Assembly (NCBI GenBank): GCA_033239005.1
Contig: BSQZ01000005.1
Coordinates: forward strand, 11,954,501 to 12,018,500
DNA from: Lamellibrachia satsuma
Lineage: Eukaryota > Annelida > Polychaeta > Sabellida > Siboglinidae
Length of the DNA stretch: 64,000 nt
Reading direction: 5' to 3'
Part shown: one piece after another, positions 38,701-47,283 of the stretch
How the letters are laid out: each line of letters begins with the position of its first letter
Numbering within the stretch: position 1 is the stretch's first letter
The notes under the pieces: generated by a model
What the model was told of the DNA's origin: nothing
Database searches by the model: none
The model's input: only the letters and a program-made list of their open reading frames with translations
Made by a program: the position numbers and the translations under genes

Positions 38701-41700
38701 TGGGCCGATCTCGCTGTACGTCGACGAGATGGACCGATCTCGCTGTACACCGACGAGATGGGCCGATCTCGCTGTACATCGACGAGATGGGCCGATCTCA
38801 CTGTACATCGACGAGATGGGCCGATCTCGCTGTACGTCGACGAGATGGTCCGATCTCGCTGTACACCGACGAGATGGGCCGATCTCACTGTACGCCGACG
38901 ACATGGGCCGATCTCGCTGTACACCGACGAGATGGTCCGATCTCGCTGTACGTCGACGAGATGGACCGATCTCGCTGTACGTTGACGAGATGGGCCGATC
39001 TCGCTGTACACCGACGAGGATGGACCGATCTCGCTGTACGTCGACGAGGATGGACCGATCTCGCTGTACACCGACGAGGATGGACCGATCTCGCTGTACA
39101 CCGACGAGGATGGAATACCGCAGGACTTGAGCAGAGAACGTTACCAACGGGAGGTCAGATGAACTGACGAGACGTGCAGAGTCAGGAGAAAATGGAAGGA
39201 AATCTGCAAGCAGCAGAAAGTCACTTCCACAGCTGACGATGATGACATCAACGACGACGACGACACCAACGACGACGACGAAGATGACATCAACGACGGC
39301 GGTGATGACATCAACGACGACGACATCAACAACGACGACGATGACATCAACGACGACGACGATGACATAAACGACGACGGTTATGACATCAACGACGACG
39401 GTGATGACATCACCGACGACGACGATGACATCAACGACGACGACGAAGATGACATCAACGACGACGGTGATGACATCAACGACGACGACGACGACGACAT
39501 CAACGACGACGACGAAGATGACATCAACGACGACGGTGATGACATCAACGACAACGACGACGACATCAACAACGACGACGATGACATCAATGTCGACGAC
39601 GACATCAACAACGACGACGATGACACCAACGACGACGGTTATGACATCAACGACGACGGTGATGACATCAACGACGACGACGAAGATGACATCAACGACG
39701 ACGGTGATGACATCAACGACGATGACGACGACATCAACGACGACGACGAAGATGACATTAACGACGACGACGACGACGACGACATCAACAACGACGACGA
39801 TGACATCAACGTCGACGACGACATCAACGACGACGACGATGACACCAACGACGACGGTTATGACATCAACGACGACGACGACGACATCAACGACGACGGC
39901 GATGACATTAACGACGACGACGACGATGACATCAACGACGATGGTGATGACATCAACGACGACGACGATGACATCAACGACGACGGCGATGACATCAACG
40001 ACGACGACGATGACATCAACGACGACGGCGATGACATCAACGACGACGACGATGACCTCAACGACGACGGTGATGACATCAACGACGACGATGATGACAT
40101 CAACGACGACGACGATGACATCAACGACGATGATGATGATGAACCTCCAAACGGTGATGTCCACCCGTCGGGAAGTGGACGCAAGTAGTAACGCTACTAC
40201 TGACTTGTGATTGTTCGATCCTTTGGCTCTTATATAGCTTTATGAGGAACATTCGAAGAAATTACATTATTATATCACAAGTACCATAAACCTGGAGCAT
40301 TGCTAATTTTAGTGCTGTCTAAAGTACGTCGAGTTCGGTGGTTCGGCGGTAAAATGTCGGACTCTATATCGCGAGGACCGATGCTCGAGTCCAGCTGCGG
40401 CTGTTTCGAAACTTGGTCCCTTCTGCCTTGTGTCCACGCCAGGGGAAGTAAAATATCCAGCACAGGGGGTAAGTGTTAACTCACTGTGAACTCACCAACT
40501 CTAGAGAAGTCAAATATCCCATACAGGGGGTAAGTGTTAACTCACTGCGAACTCATCAACTCTAGAAAAGTCAAATATCCCACACAGAGTTGGTGACTTC
40601 ACAGTAAGTTAACATTTACCCCCTGAGTGCGATATTTTACTTCTCTAGAGTTGGTGAGTTCACAGTGATTTAACACTAACCCTCTGTGTGGGATATTTGA
40701 CTTTTCTAGAGTTGGTGAGTTCACAATGAGTTAACACTTACCCCTTGTGTGGGATATTTTACTTCTCTAGAGTTGGTGAGTTCACAGTGAGTTAACATTT
40801 ACCCCCTTTGTGTGATATTTTACTTCTCTAGAGTTGGTGAGTTCACAGTGATTTAACACTAACACTCTGTGTGGGATATTTGACTTTTCTAGAGTTGGTG
40901 AGTTAACACTTACCCTTTGTGTGGGATATTTTACTTCTCTAGAGTTGGTGAGTTCACAGTGAGTTAACATTTACCCCCTGTGTGTGATATTTTACTTCTC
41001 TAGAGCTGGTGAGTGATTTAACACTAACCCTCTAGATAAGTAAAATATCCCTTACAGGGGTAAATGTTAACTCACTGTGAACTCACTAACTCTAGAGAAG
41101 TAAAATATCCCGCACAGGGGTTAAGTGTTAACTTTTACTGTGAACTCACTAATTCCAGAGAAGTAAAATATCCCGCATAGGGGATAAGTGTTAACTCACT
41201 GTGAACTCACCAACTCTAGAGAAGTAAAATATTCCACACAGGGGGTAAGTGTTAACTCACAGTGAATTCACCAACTCTAGAGAAGTAAAATATCCCACAC
41301 AGGGGGTAAGTGTTAACTCACTGTGAATTCACCAACTCTAGAGAAGTAAAATATCCCATACAAGGGGGTAAGTGTTAATTCACAGTGAATTCACCAACTC
41401 TAGAGAAGTAAACTATCCCACACAAGGGGGTAAGTGTTAACTCACTGTGAATTCACCAACTCAACTCTAGAGAAGTAAAAGTCTAATAAACCGCGCTGTG
41501 TGGGTTAACACGCCACCACATTAAACATAGCAACCGAAACATTATGATGGAGAAAAAAATGGAAGGCCACTAGGATTCGAGGAAACCCGCTCGACATATT
41601 AGTGTCATCATCGTCAAAGTTCGGCGACTGACATCAAATTATTGACTGCGTGTCCAGCGCTCAAATTGGTCTTACTACCTGATTCGATTGTTCGACAAAA

Positions 41701-44466
41701 CAATTGTAGGGGAGAAGGGTGGGCAGAGTTCACAACTGGACGTCGTCAACATCTACAGGGTCAGGTCAACATCACACTGTCCGGTTTTGAGGCTAAAACA
41801 CCGTTTCGTTCTGAACCGCCAAATGGTTGTACTGCAGTGACACTTGGAAGTACGCCAAATGCTGGTTTATGTGCGCGGGCCATCTCTGGGTAGTCACAAC
41901 GAAGCCGATGATTCCTCAGTGACCACAGCTCACGTCATAACGCAGTTAACACTGAAGACATAAATCGCGTGTGTTCTTAATATAGAACAAACTTGTTTAG
42001 TTTGTAAGCAGTAAACCGAAGTAGTGGAAGAGGTCCCAGTCGGCCATAGACAGCTGACGGCGGTCGGTGTGCAACGTCACAGAAGTAGATATTACCTAAC
42101 ACCTATTCACGTGAGATCTATTTTAGGCAGCTCCAAGTGGGCCTGGTCCAGGCAGTGTACACCATCGGGGCCTGGTCCAGGCGGTGTACACCATCGGGGC
42201 CTGGTCCAGGCGGTGTACACCATCGGGGCCTGGTCCAGGCGGTGTACATCATCGGGGCCTGGTCCAGGCGGTGTACACCATCAGGGCCTGGTCCAGGCGG
42301 TGTACACCATCGGGACCTGGTCCAGGCGGTGAACACCATCGGGGCGTGGTCCAGGCGGTGTACAACATCGGGGCGTGGTCCAGGCGGTGTACACCATCGG
42401 GACCTGGTCCAGGCGGTGTACACCATCAGGGCCTGGTCCAGGCGGTGTACACCATCGGGGCCTGGTCCAGGCGGTGTACACCATCGGGACCTGGTCTTGG
42501 CGGTGTACACCATCAGGGCCTGGTCCAGGCGGTGTACACCATCAGGGCCTGGTCCAGGCGGTGTATACCATCGGGAGATACCCTAATAACGTTTATATTA
42601 ATTAAGTGGATACTTCCCGTTCTCACAGCACGTATTATGACATTATTACAAGATTTGATAATTTAAGCAGTACAATTATGCCAAAACATAATTTCTATAT
42701 AAAAATCAGTACTTATTAAGACGAATTATCTCATAATATTTCGGGTTTATACGTCTATAGCAGTTACTAAAACATAACCATTTGCAACTACAAGTAACAA
42801 CATAACGCCTGTGGTTTATTAAGAAAACCTTGTTGAACACACATCTTAATTTCATGGACCGGGCCATACTGTTTGATACTCTACGTCACGAGTGCGGTAA
42901 TCGGTAATCTGGCAATATGCGCTCGCCAAATTAAAATATATTTCAATACACCTTCTCCTATGCTTGTCAATATGATATGACCGTGCTGTTTGCGTCCAAG
43001 CTCAACTTACGTAACATATGTTGGCCTATGTTTACTAAACTAGTCCCCTTTCTTACATAACGTTACTTGTGATTAACACTTTGTGGCGGTTGTGTATATA
43101 CCGGCCGAGTTTATTACGTCACGCGGTAGTATAGGTTACCCGATTTCATAGAACTGCGAATGCGTTTATCGACGCGCTGGTTAACACGCCAGCCCCCAGT
43201 TAAACGGAGAATTGACCAGAAACTCCACTAGAACACATTCTGAATAAACCACTGGCGTGAGATGCATGATTTTAGTTGCACATGATTAGTTTTTACTACC
43301 CCTGTTAGGTGCATAGCCCAAACACCACGACTTTTGTTTCGCTTTAAACCTGACATATGCCTTGACCGAGCGTTCCCAGAAGCAAACCTTTCTGCGAAGA
43401 CGCCGCAGTGATCCTCGTTATCAGAGAGTAACGAGCTTTGGCTGCGACGTCACAGCAGCTGTTAGTCGTAGCGCCGGGGAGCGCCGTGGAAAGTCAAGGC
43501 GGGCGGCGGCCCATCGCATCTATCTTGTCACGACGGCGAGGCAAGTAGCCCGCCCGCCACAGCCGACGTGAAACCGTAAACACAAACAGATCGCGGATCG
43601 CCCTGGAAGTCGACTCACAGATCCGGGCGAAAACTAGACGCGGGGTGGGGACCAATATAAGGATCATGGGTGAGAGTCGGGGGGGAAGAGGGGGGTGGCA
43701 GGTCGATCAGGGTATCTACTTTGGGTAACCGCGTGTAGGTCTACAATTGGGAATATGAGTATTTTGGAATATATCGCAATGTCGGAATGAGTAATAACAC
43801 AGCGTGGATCGCTATGCTGCTTATTGCCGTTTATTCTCTGTTATTTTCTGTTATGCTTTAGCCTACCAGAGAGTTATTTATAGTACTAATAATGATTAGT
43901 TATTAGATATATAGTACTAATAATTATTAGTAATATATATAATATATCGCGTGCGTGCTTGCGTGCGTGCGTGCATACGTACGTGTGTATGTATGTACGT
44001 ACATACATACATACATTATAATGTATAATTATATTAGACTATGTATATTGTGGTGTGGTGTGGTACATGCGTACGTATGTATGCACGCACGCATGCACAC
44101 GCGCACGCGCGTACACAGTCACATATAAACACCCATGTATCCATTCGTACGTACGTACATACAAACTAATCAATTAAACCCATTCCGTGCATCTTTGGGC
44201 GTGCACATAACGAACGTACTCTTAGATCGTACACGTCGTAGTAATTATACAGCGTGTTACGTCTACATCAACTCGGTGCGCCACCCAGCGACAACCGCTG
44301 ACAACAACAACTGGGTCAGGAACATGTCAATATACTCGACGAAAACAAAGCACGCCCCGGGTGGACCCCTCCCTTCGCTCCGCCCAAGGGCACTCACCAG
44401 GAAGAGGAGGTTGAAGGCAACGAGGAAGCATTTAGTGCAACACAGCAGTTTTCCCGTGCGCGCCAT
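7525..44466 (-). CDS. Gene B: complete tetraspanin, 7 exons, 291 residues
   Basis: Exons in coding order: 44466-44398, 28848-28636, 12889-12815, 11049-10927, 9580-9365, 8988-8905, 7620-7525. All junctions are phase 0 with GT-AG ends and join to 873 coding nt plus TGA. The short cytosolic N-terminus has Cys at 9, 10 and 13 (likely palmitoylated). TM1 is about 14-36 with the typical Asn19; TM2 about 62-80, followed by CCG (81-83); TM3 about 90-112 with Gln106. The LEL holds CCG (163-165), PATCC (190-194), C212 and GC (233-234). TM4 is about 249-272 with Gln260; the basic then acidic tail ends GDEDDE. N-x-S/T sequons are at 137 and 179. Length and topology are normal for a tetraspanin; the orthologue is not certain. 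Unlike A and C it has one fused 216-nt exon for CCG and PATCC. It is tandem to gene C and convergent with A. Confidence 0.93.
7752..7930. repeat. 28-bp tandem repeat, about 6 copies
   Basis: The unit contains tgtctaatcagtcgttgtat. It lies in the last intron of gene B. Confidence 0.92.
7995..8660. repeat. 37-bp minisatellite, about 18 copies
   Basis: The unit is based on cagtgtgtgcagtacaccct and tgtgtacaatacaccc. It is degenerate, with local gtacagtacagtac insertions. It sits in the last intron of gene B. Confidence 0.93.
8905..8988 (-). CDS. Gene B exon 6: GC motif and start of TM4
   Basis: The acceptor cttgctgccag precedes GGTTGT; the donor after ATACAG is GTGGGC. It is 84 nt (28 codons), starting GCQEAML and ending SLVIIQ. 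Exon size and phase equal those in genes A and C. Confidence 0.93.
9033..9361. repeat. (GGTC)n / (CCGA)n microsatellite, about 330 bp
   Basis: Near-perfect GGTC array with a few TTCG and GGAC variants. It occupies almost the whole 376-bp intron between gene B exons 5 and 6; on the gene's strand it begins directly within the donor (GTAACCGACC). Repeated RSVG or TDRP ORFs here are artefacts. Confidence 0.98.
9365..9580 (-). CDS. Gene B exon 5: LEL core (CCG, PATCC, C)
   Basis: The acceptor cctcttccag precedes TTCAACTGT; the donor after ACCAAG is GTAACC. The 72 codons hold FNCCGAAG, an NQS sequon, VPATCC and TQCQ. In genes A and C the CCG and PxSCC parts are separate exons; here they are one 216-nt exon. 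Confidence 0.93.
9630..10262. repeat. ~33-bp minisatellite, about 18 degenerate copies
   Basis: The unit is based on attgagagtgatgttagtgg and tgagtagcggtagt. It begins roughly 50 bp upstream (gene sense) of the exon 5 acceptor. Confidence 0.9.
10263..10926. other. intron of gene B, mostly unique
   Basis: No coding exon is seen here. A (CACG)n run lies at about 10669-10714. Confidence 0.6.
10927..11049 (-). CDS. Gene B exon 4: first part of LEL
   Basis: The acceptor tctttgttgcag precedes TTGCAC; the donor is CGG|GTGAGC. The 41 codons begin LHDRVSSAM and end AWDTMQVR, with an NKT sequon. The next exon begins FNCCG, giving the standard tetraspanin spacing. Confidence 0.92.
11050..12340. repeat. 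50-bp minisatellite, about 26 copies, abutting a splice acceptor
   Basis: The unit includes aacaacgagtgttgtgtcat and gtacaataagtgtacgtt. The first unit (gene sense) ends in the functional acceptor of gene B exon 4; later units carry the same site mutated (gcag to tcta). Confidence 0.95.
12343..12492. repeat. ~41-bp tandem repeat, 3.6 copies
   Basis: The unit includes gtcgaaccctacattgtaca. It directly follows the 50-bp array. Confidence 0.93.
12815..12889 (-). CDS. Gene B exon 3: TM3
   Basis: The acceptor gtgtccatccag precedes TACGCC; the donor after CTTAAG is GTAGGA. The 75-nt exon (25 codons) is the same size as the gene C TM3 exon, with Gln at position 12 in both. It begins YAFLLSLG and ends SFRLK. 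Confidence 0.92.
12890..13451. other. intron of gene B, AT-rich unique sequence
   Basis: Contains a short (CTGT)n/(CTAT)n run near 13155-13185. No gene is seen. Confidence 0.6.
13452..14110. repeat. 39-bp minisatellite, about 17 nearly identical copies
   Basis: The unit contains tgtttaaattatctgaataa and caacggccgtatacatcga. Central copies are essentially identical and only the outer copies diverge, suggesting recent expansion. Confidence 0.97.
14341..24019. repeat. 9.7-kb array of a 73-bp unit, about 130 copies
   Basis: The unit contains cagccgggacagagcgtgca, gtacgtgaactagtctcgca and the palindrome cctttataaagg. It lies in the 15.7-kb intron between gene B exons 2 and 3. Variants occur in long blocks (acatga, acgtga, acgcga; tgac, tggc, tcgc before acc; cagagc, cagtgc), indicating expansion by segments. 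No ORF of note; short ORFs are repeat-derived. Confidence 0.98.
24195..24322. repeat. ~51-bp tandem repeat, about 2.5 copies
   Basis: The unit contains gtcactcgatgagctccacc and gggggttatcac. Confidence 0.88.
24323..25572. other. intron of gene B, AT-rich unique sequence with LTR-like terminal motifs
   Basis: No coding exon found. The motif TGTTACGCCCGGTACCAAGC occurs at 25403 and a degenerate form near 25223; both resemble the terminus of the element at 27443-27795. Confidence 0.55.
25573..26637. repeat. 32-bp minisatellite, about 33 copies
   Basis: The unit contains gtgtggtggttgttcttaca and ccatgtaccaag. The segment TGTTACACCATGTACCAAGG resembles the LTR-like terminus TGTTACGCCCGGTACCAAGC found nearby. 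The right edge (caagctttaatg) matches sequence just inside 27443. Confidence 0.95.
26640..27442. other. intron of gene B, unique sequence
   Basis: AT-rich sequence without a recognisable gene. Confidence 0.55.
27443..27795. mobile_element. 353-bp element with inverted TGTTACGCCCGGT termini (solo LTR or MITE)
   Basis: The left end is TGTTACGCCCGGT and the right end is its reverse complement ACCGGGCGTAACA, giving TG...CA ends with a 13-bp inverted repeat. One more base pair outward (T...A) also matches. No clean target-site duplication is visible. TG...CA ends fit a solo LTR of a retrotransposon; a small non-autonomous DNA element is the alternative. It has no coding capacity. Confidence 0.5.
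28003..28073. repeat. (TA)n microsatellite
   Basis: About 35 TA units, directly followed by the CCCG array. Confidence 0.97.
28074..28613. repeat. (CCCG)n microsatellite, about 540 bp
   Basis: Almost pure GCCC/CCCG repeat with few indels. On the gene B strand it reads (GGGC)n and starts 23 nt after the exon 2 donor. Overlapping ORFs (Ala-Arg-Pro-Pro or Gly-Gly-Arg-Ala) are artefacts. Confidence 0.98.
28636..28848 (-). CDS. Gene B exon 2: end of TM1, small loop, TM2
   Basis: The acceptor tgtgctgtag-like tract ends at 28849-28850; the exon starts GTGTGCGGC. The donor is CTG|GTGAGC. The 71 codons hold LLALGVWMR (end of TM1), the small extracellular loop, and TM2 with the diagnostic FLGCCGAW. 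It joins exon 1 and exon 3 in phase 0. Confidence 0.93.
28886..30148. other. intron 1 of gene B, unique sequence
   Basis: No exon supported. A short three-fold repeat of acatacaaagtgt lies near 29411-29445. Confidence 0.5.
30149..30240 (+). mobile_element. LINE ORF2 remnant (C-terminal segment)
   Basis: Plus-strand reading gives LGHVLRMDRNSRSD and RVTWGKTA, resembling the segment after the reverse transcriptase of LINEs that carry an RW-GHVxRM motif. It is short and lacks flanking frame continuity, so the assignment is tentative. Confidence 0.4.
30243..31445. repeat. 87-bp minisatellite, about 14 copies
   Basis: The unit contains ctaacgtattctcaggattc and ttccctcaaaccctctgaga. Its length is a multiple of 3, which produces a 408-codon plus-strand ORF without biological support. 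On the minus strand the unit reads RILRIR...EQRV, similar to a LINE segment, and it directly adjoins the minus-strand LINE remnant at 31450-31690. Confidence 0.95.
31450..31690 (-). mobile_element. LINE reverse transcriptase remnant
   Basis: The minus strand reads VEVNDVTYLGSFIS, then SNIKKEIS, a stop, and IDRAS, matching the conserved F-YLGS-IS and I--RI--A segment behind the RT domain of RTE/CR1-like LINEs. A frame-disrupting stop shows it is a fossil. Confidence 0.7.
31877..32104 (+). pseudogene. pogo/Tigger-like transposase fragment (DDE domain start)
   Basis: Plus-strand frame from 31877 reads AGKD, a stop where Trp is expected, then LRGLFSRHQNLNIRA, NLASAVALNKAKVQKLF, and FTPARVWNVDET. 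This is the pattern of pogo-family transposases: a W-x-F-x-R linker, then a helix, then the first catalytic Asp within NVDET. A second stop ends it at 32102-32104. The rest of the transposase and its terminal repeats are not evident. An inactive relic in intron 1 of gene B. Confidence 0.7.
32105..32401. other. sequence downstream of the pogo-like relic
   Basis: No frame continuing the transposase is recognisable. Confidence 0.4.
32402..32610. repeat. Interspersed-repeat fragment and 28-bp tandem repeat
   Basis: Minus-strand 32402-32460 (gtttaagtaatatgcgcagt, then cggtttaataaaag) matches family members at 46400 and 58843. Its 5' part is tandemly repeated about 6 times (acttaaactattcacacact) to 32610. 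Confidence 0.75.
32672..33497. repeat. 46-bp minisatellite, about 18 copies
   Basis: The unit contains cttccgtgcaataagacaca and catatgtacgagtaagaa. Related variants (ataagaaataacacatg) recur in an ordered way every third unit, hinting at a 138-bp higher-order period. ORFs over it are repeat artefacts. Confidence 0.95.
33524..33549. repeat. 26-bp perfect palindrome
   Basis: Cttgtatgtaatc followed by gattacatacaag. A partial further copy (cttgtatgtaaatgattaca) follows at about 33555. Confidence 0.9.
33592..33805. repeat. GTAC/CATG-rich low-complexity sequence
   Basis: Runs of TACG, ACAT and CATG tetranucleotides flank a short unique core. Confidence 0.8.
33840..35519. other. intron 1 of gene B, unique sequence
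   Basis: Holds a (CACG)n run at about 34853-34885. Minus-strand ORFs at 34349-34573 and 35256-35441 are open but match nothing I recognise and lack splice or codon support. Confidence 0.45.
35520..35711. repeat. (TC)n/(TCTG)n microsatellite
   Basis: Polypyrimidine tract of TCTC and TCTG units, about 190 bp. Confidence 0.97.
35712..36114. other. unique sequence
   Basis: No supported feature. Confidence 0.4.
36115..37118. repeat. 37-bp minisatellite, about 26 copies
   Basis: The unit contains tatagcagcgctgcactata and gtatcggtcttaggcgt. Each copy holds the palindrome gcagcgctgc, which could form a small hairpin. Blocks of variants recur, suggesting duplication of groups of units (for example 36290-36500 and 36590-36800). 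Confidence 0.96.
37119..38021. other. unique sequence with a short GTCGCCACC repeat
   Basis: A 9-bp repeat (gtcgccacc/agt) spans about 37385-37500. The minus-strand ORF at 37306-37728 partly consists of this repeat; I do not recognise its remainder. Confidence 0.45.
38022..38270. repeat. Two short arrays: caccacgcagta type and 15-bp ctcggtccgctatat type
   Basis: About 38022-38105 holds imperfect taccacg units. About 38163-38270 holds roughly seven 15-bp units. Confidence 0.88.
38638..39112. repeat. 29-bp minisatellite, about 16 copies
   Basis: The unit contains gccgatctcgctgtacaccg and acgagatgg. The last units are 30 bp (acgaggatgg). Confidence 0.96.
39236..40142. repeat. GAC/GAT trinucleotide-based array
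   Basis: Units of gatgacatcaacgacgacga arranged in variable-length blocks. It creates open frames of Thr-Ser, Asp or Val-Asp repeats on both strands, up to 520 codons; these are artefacts. Confidence 0.95.
40330..40452 (+). mobile_element. tRNA-derived SINE remnant
   Basis: Contains an A-box-like ggttcggcggtaaaat and a B-box-like gatgctcgagtcc with tRNA-like spacing, then a tail with tttcgaaacttgg and ccttgtgtccacgcc, similar to the SINE at 51935-52133. Confidence 0.55.
40440..41490. repeat. ~60-bp minisatellite, about 17 copies, with an inverted middle section
   Basis: The unit contains gaactcaccaactctagaga and agtaaaatatcccacacagg. Copies at 40440-40590 and 41030-41490 have one orientation, those at about 40590-41030 the opposite. 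The array begins in the SINE tail (ggggaagtaaaatatccagc). Confidence 0.93.
41491..42129. other. unique sequence
   Basis: No recognised feature; an 83-codon plus-strand ORF at 41642 has no support. Confidence 0.4.
42130..42575. repeat. 29-bp minisatellite, about 15 copies
   Basis: The unit contains ggtccaggcggtgtacacca and tcggggcct. Confidence 0.96.
42580..44397. other. intron 1 of gene B, proximal part
   Basis: AT-rich to about 43350, GC-rich near 43370-43640 (possible CpG-rich element), then TA/TACG/TGCG low-complexity sequence at 43890-44160. No coding exon is supported. Confidence 0.5.
44398..44466 (-). CDS. Gene B exon 1 (coding part): start codon and N-terminal half of TM1
   Basis: ATG at 44466-44464 sits in a good start context (GAGATGG). 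The 23 codons begin MARTGKLLCC and end AFNLLFL; the donor is GTGAGT. An in-frame upstream ATG at 44601 would add 45 residues, which is unusual for a tetraspanin, so the shorter form is chosen. Confidence 0.92.
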
Positions 44467-45350
44467 CTCGGTCGGCCGTCGCTCCTCGCTCGCTTGCGAC
44501 GGCGTAGTGCCAAAAGAGCGGCGTCCACGCCAACGATCGATGCCAACACACGCAACTTGTGTAGGCGTAAACACTGCACTGACAGACAGACAGTCAGCCA
44601 CTGGTCACAGTCGACCGACTAACGCCGCGAGTCGTCGTCGTTGGTATTGAACGGTGTGAGTCGACCGGGCAATGGTCGCCGCCTCTGTCATAGCCGCGTG
44701 TGGCCGTGTGCGATGTCGTGGTGTATGCGATCCGTCAGTCGCTGCGAGGCTGCCGCAGTATTTCACCGATCTACTGAGCGGCTGTTCGCCAGCTCGACTC
44801 GCGGTATCTATCAACACCGCCGCCGTGATTGACAGCGCCCGCTGATGTGAACCTTCGGCCGCGGGGGGCAGCGCACTTAATACATATCGTTCGGCATGCC
44901 TCTTCATCCCGGAGCAAGGGGACGGGATGGAGGGGCGTGGACTCTGTTAAGTTGATGGGGCTACTGTTCTCCAATTGTTTGCAGCAAAGTGAACATTTAT
45001 ACAATACAAATTATACACCCAGTTGTACCCGTCTCTCTCGTCGTACTTCGCCCATACACTGCACAATGCTGGCCGAGACGCCCACACCGAAAGCCGCCCG
45101 TGTAAATGTAAACAAAGCAATTCGACAGGTTCCAACCGAGAACGATCGGGTCCTCGCCTTACCCCCGCGTCGCTGTCGCAGCGTCTCTGGTGTAATTGGA
45201 CAGCAGCTGTCGTGGACTTCAAGTCGCGGCTGGCGTGAAAATGTTGGAACTCACCCATGCAATAGACACAAAGCACGCTTGCCAGCAGTCTCAACCAAAC
45301 AATTCCACTATGACAGGAAGAATACTAGTTGATTATGTAAACAAAGGCTG
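44467..45350 (-). promoter_or_regulatory. GC-rich, CpG-rich 5' flank of gene B
   Basis: The sequence upstream of the gene B start is clearly richer in G, C and CpG than its surroundings for about 0.9 kb, as expected for a CpG-rich promoter and 5' UTR. No TATA box or Inr can be assigned with confidence. Several overlapping ORFs here look non-coding. Confidence 0.4.
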
Positions 45351-45599
45351 AAATATGTTGCATCAATTGAGTTTGGACGCAAACAACATGGCCATATCCT
45401 ATTGGCAAGTTTAAGACCTACACATATTTACATTTGGCAAGCGAATATTGCGATATGACGGCACTCATGACGTAGGGTTATCTAACAGTATGGCGAGGCC
45501 CATGAAATTAAGATGATGCGTCTTCAACACGATTTTCCTTGTAAACCACTGGCGAGATATTCTTAATTGTAGTTGCAAATAGTTCTGTTTTAGTAACAC
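45351..45599. other. intergenic unique sequence
   Basis: Nothing recognised. Confidence 0.4.
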
Positions 45600-45900
45600 T
45601 TAAAGCCCAGCAGGCAAAATGACGTTGACAAGACGTTTCAACGTCAGGTACCCACGCATTAGCAATATTAAAAACTAGTTGGATTTGAACGTTGCATCGA
45701 TGTCGGGTTTCCACCTTGTATCGACGTCGGCTTTCAACGTTGTGGCAACGCTGAACACTAGTTGGATTTGAAAGTTGCATCGATGTCGGGTTTCAACGTT
45801 GTAGCAATGTTGAAAACTAGATGGGTTTGTTTGGATTCACGTTAGGTTTCAACGTTGCAACGACGTAGCAAACTGGCTGGATTTCAACGTTGTGTCAACA
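45600..45900. repeat. CAACGTTG-rich degenerate tandem repeat
   Basis: Segments of tttcaacgttg, gttgcatcgatgtcgg and aaaactagttggattt recur about every 60-70 bp with high divergence. Confidence 0.75.
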
Positions 45901-46114
45901 ACAGATTGCTACTGTTTTCCGATAATCAACATCAATTGTTTACAGGCGTTTGCTATGCAATTTTGGTTCCTTCGTTTATGATGTATATGTCGGCGTGTGT
46001 GCGTGGTGGGTCTGTGGCGTATATCGTGTCTCAGAAGAACTTGAATCACCAATGTTTTTCGTCAAAACAGTCACTTAACAGGGTAATTGAATATACGTTA
46101 TGAACAAAATACAA

Positions 46115-46260
46115 CTGTAAAGACATATATTCACTTTGTTCCGATAAATGAAACATTATATTTGACAATGAGTATATTCATGAACCCGTGGAATACAGTC
46201 ATTGTAGATTATTTACATCACTTATGTTTGCCCAATTCCTAGTATTCAAAGCACACATTA
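46115..46260. repeat. Diverged duplicate of 46828-46990
   Basis: Both contain ttcactttgttc, acaatg, attc-tgaacc and gtggaatacagtca followed by tgtagatta in the same order. Confidence 0.65.
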
Positions 46261-46399
46261 AATAGAGCACACGAAGAGCATGAATCACCACGTTGACAGT
46301 GTTTGTAAAAACAGTCAATTAGCAGTCATCAAAGCTGCTTCATCAAATGGTTCAGCCCAACGCGAATCCAGTTCACTTATGTCCAGATGTGTAGTGTGT

Positions 46400-46725
46400 G
46401 ACTAGTTTAAGTAATGTGCGCAGTCTGTTTAATAAAAAAAAATGCTTATTTTATTCAAATAATGGAAAGAATTTACTTTAGTCGTCAGATGTGGTAAGAA
46501 TCAAAATAGTGGATATCCAGAATGGTAAACACTGTGTGGGTCAATGCTGATCATGTGCGTGACCTCCATTCTCTCGCCAGTCACGTGACAAAGTTCAGCA
46601 TTTCGATTTTCACTTCAGTAAATGCTTGAAAAACATTAACTAATGTAATAGTTTGTCTGATGATTTCACAAAAACTACATACAAAGGTTGCACAAACGAG
46701 CTAGCATGTTGCAGTGGGTGCTAGG
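46400..46725 (+). repeat. Interspersed repeat family member
   Basis: Shares with 58843-59110, in order, agtttaagtaat, gtttaataaaa, atttacttt, ttcacaaa and gagct. A piece of the same family is at 32402-32460 in the opposite orientation. Type unknown; possibly a non-autonomous transposon. Confidence 0.6.
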
Positions 46726-46827
46726 TAGGTTTGGTTTTTCGCAAAACTAATTTGAAATGAGACTAGCAAAAATCTAATTGATTAAGCACCTTTAAATATA
46801 TGTTTTGAGAATTAAACAAACATTAAC

Positions 46828-46990
46828 AAAATAAAGATGTTCACTTTGTTCTGATGCAACAAACAAGATTTTACTGGACAATGTGTACATTCCTGAACCT
46901 GTGGAATACAGTCAATGTAGATTAATGCATCTCTCCTGTTTATCTGAGATGTACGCTTCCTCTAGTAATCAGTATTCAGCAGACATTATA
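46828..46990. repeat. Diverged duplicate of 46115-46260
   Basis: Partner of the segment described at 46115; same orientation. Confidence 0.65.
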
Positions 46991-47283
46991 TGTACTTTCG
47001 TATTGCGAATTGTAGCAACGAACAACAGCTGTGATAAATGCGGGGTCAATTCTATTTGAAAATGTCTTTTCAAGGGTCGGTCGGAACTGGAATAACCTTT
47101 TTTGGAATTGCTTTATGGAAGGCAGAATAGTCTGAATCAGAAAACAATAAGATTTGTTTGGCTCTATTTCAGTTGTAAGAATGTTACCCTACATATTTAA
47201 CAAGATTTGCCATCCAAGCCAAAGGCCCAGATGGCAAGTGGACAAGGAAGCCATTGGCTTATCGAGAGTTCATCAGTGTTCGT

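Noticed and set aside
38602..40164. 520-codon Val-Asp-rich ORF and opposite Thr-Ser ORF
   Set aside because: Derived from GAC/GAT repeats and an adjoining 29-bp array.
44467..44601. Upstream in-frame start adding 45 residues to gene B
   Set aside because: Tetraspanins have a short cytosolic N-terminus and the ATG at 44466 has a good context; the extension is Arg/Thr-rich and likely 5' UTR.
44467..45350. Several 70-167-codon ORFs on both strands upstream of gene B
   Set aside because: GC-rich sequence favours open frames; no recognisable domain, splice pattern or consistent frame.
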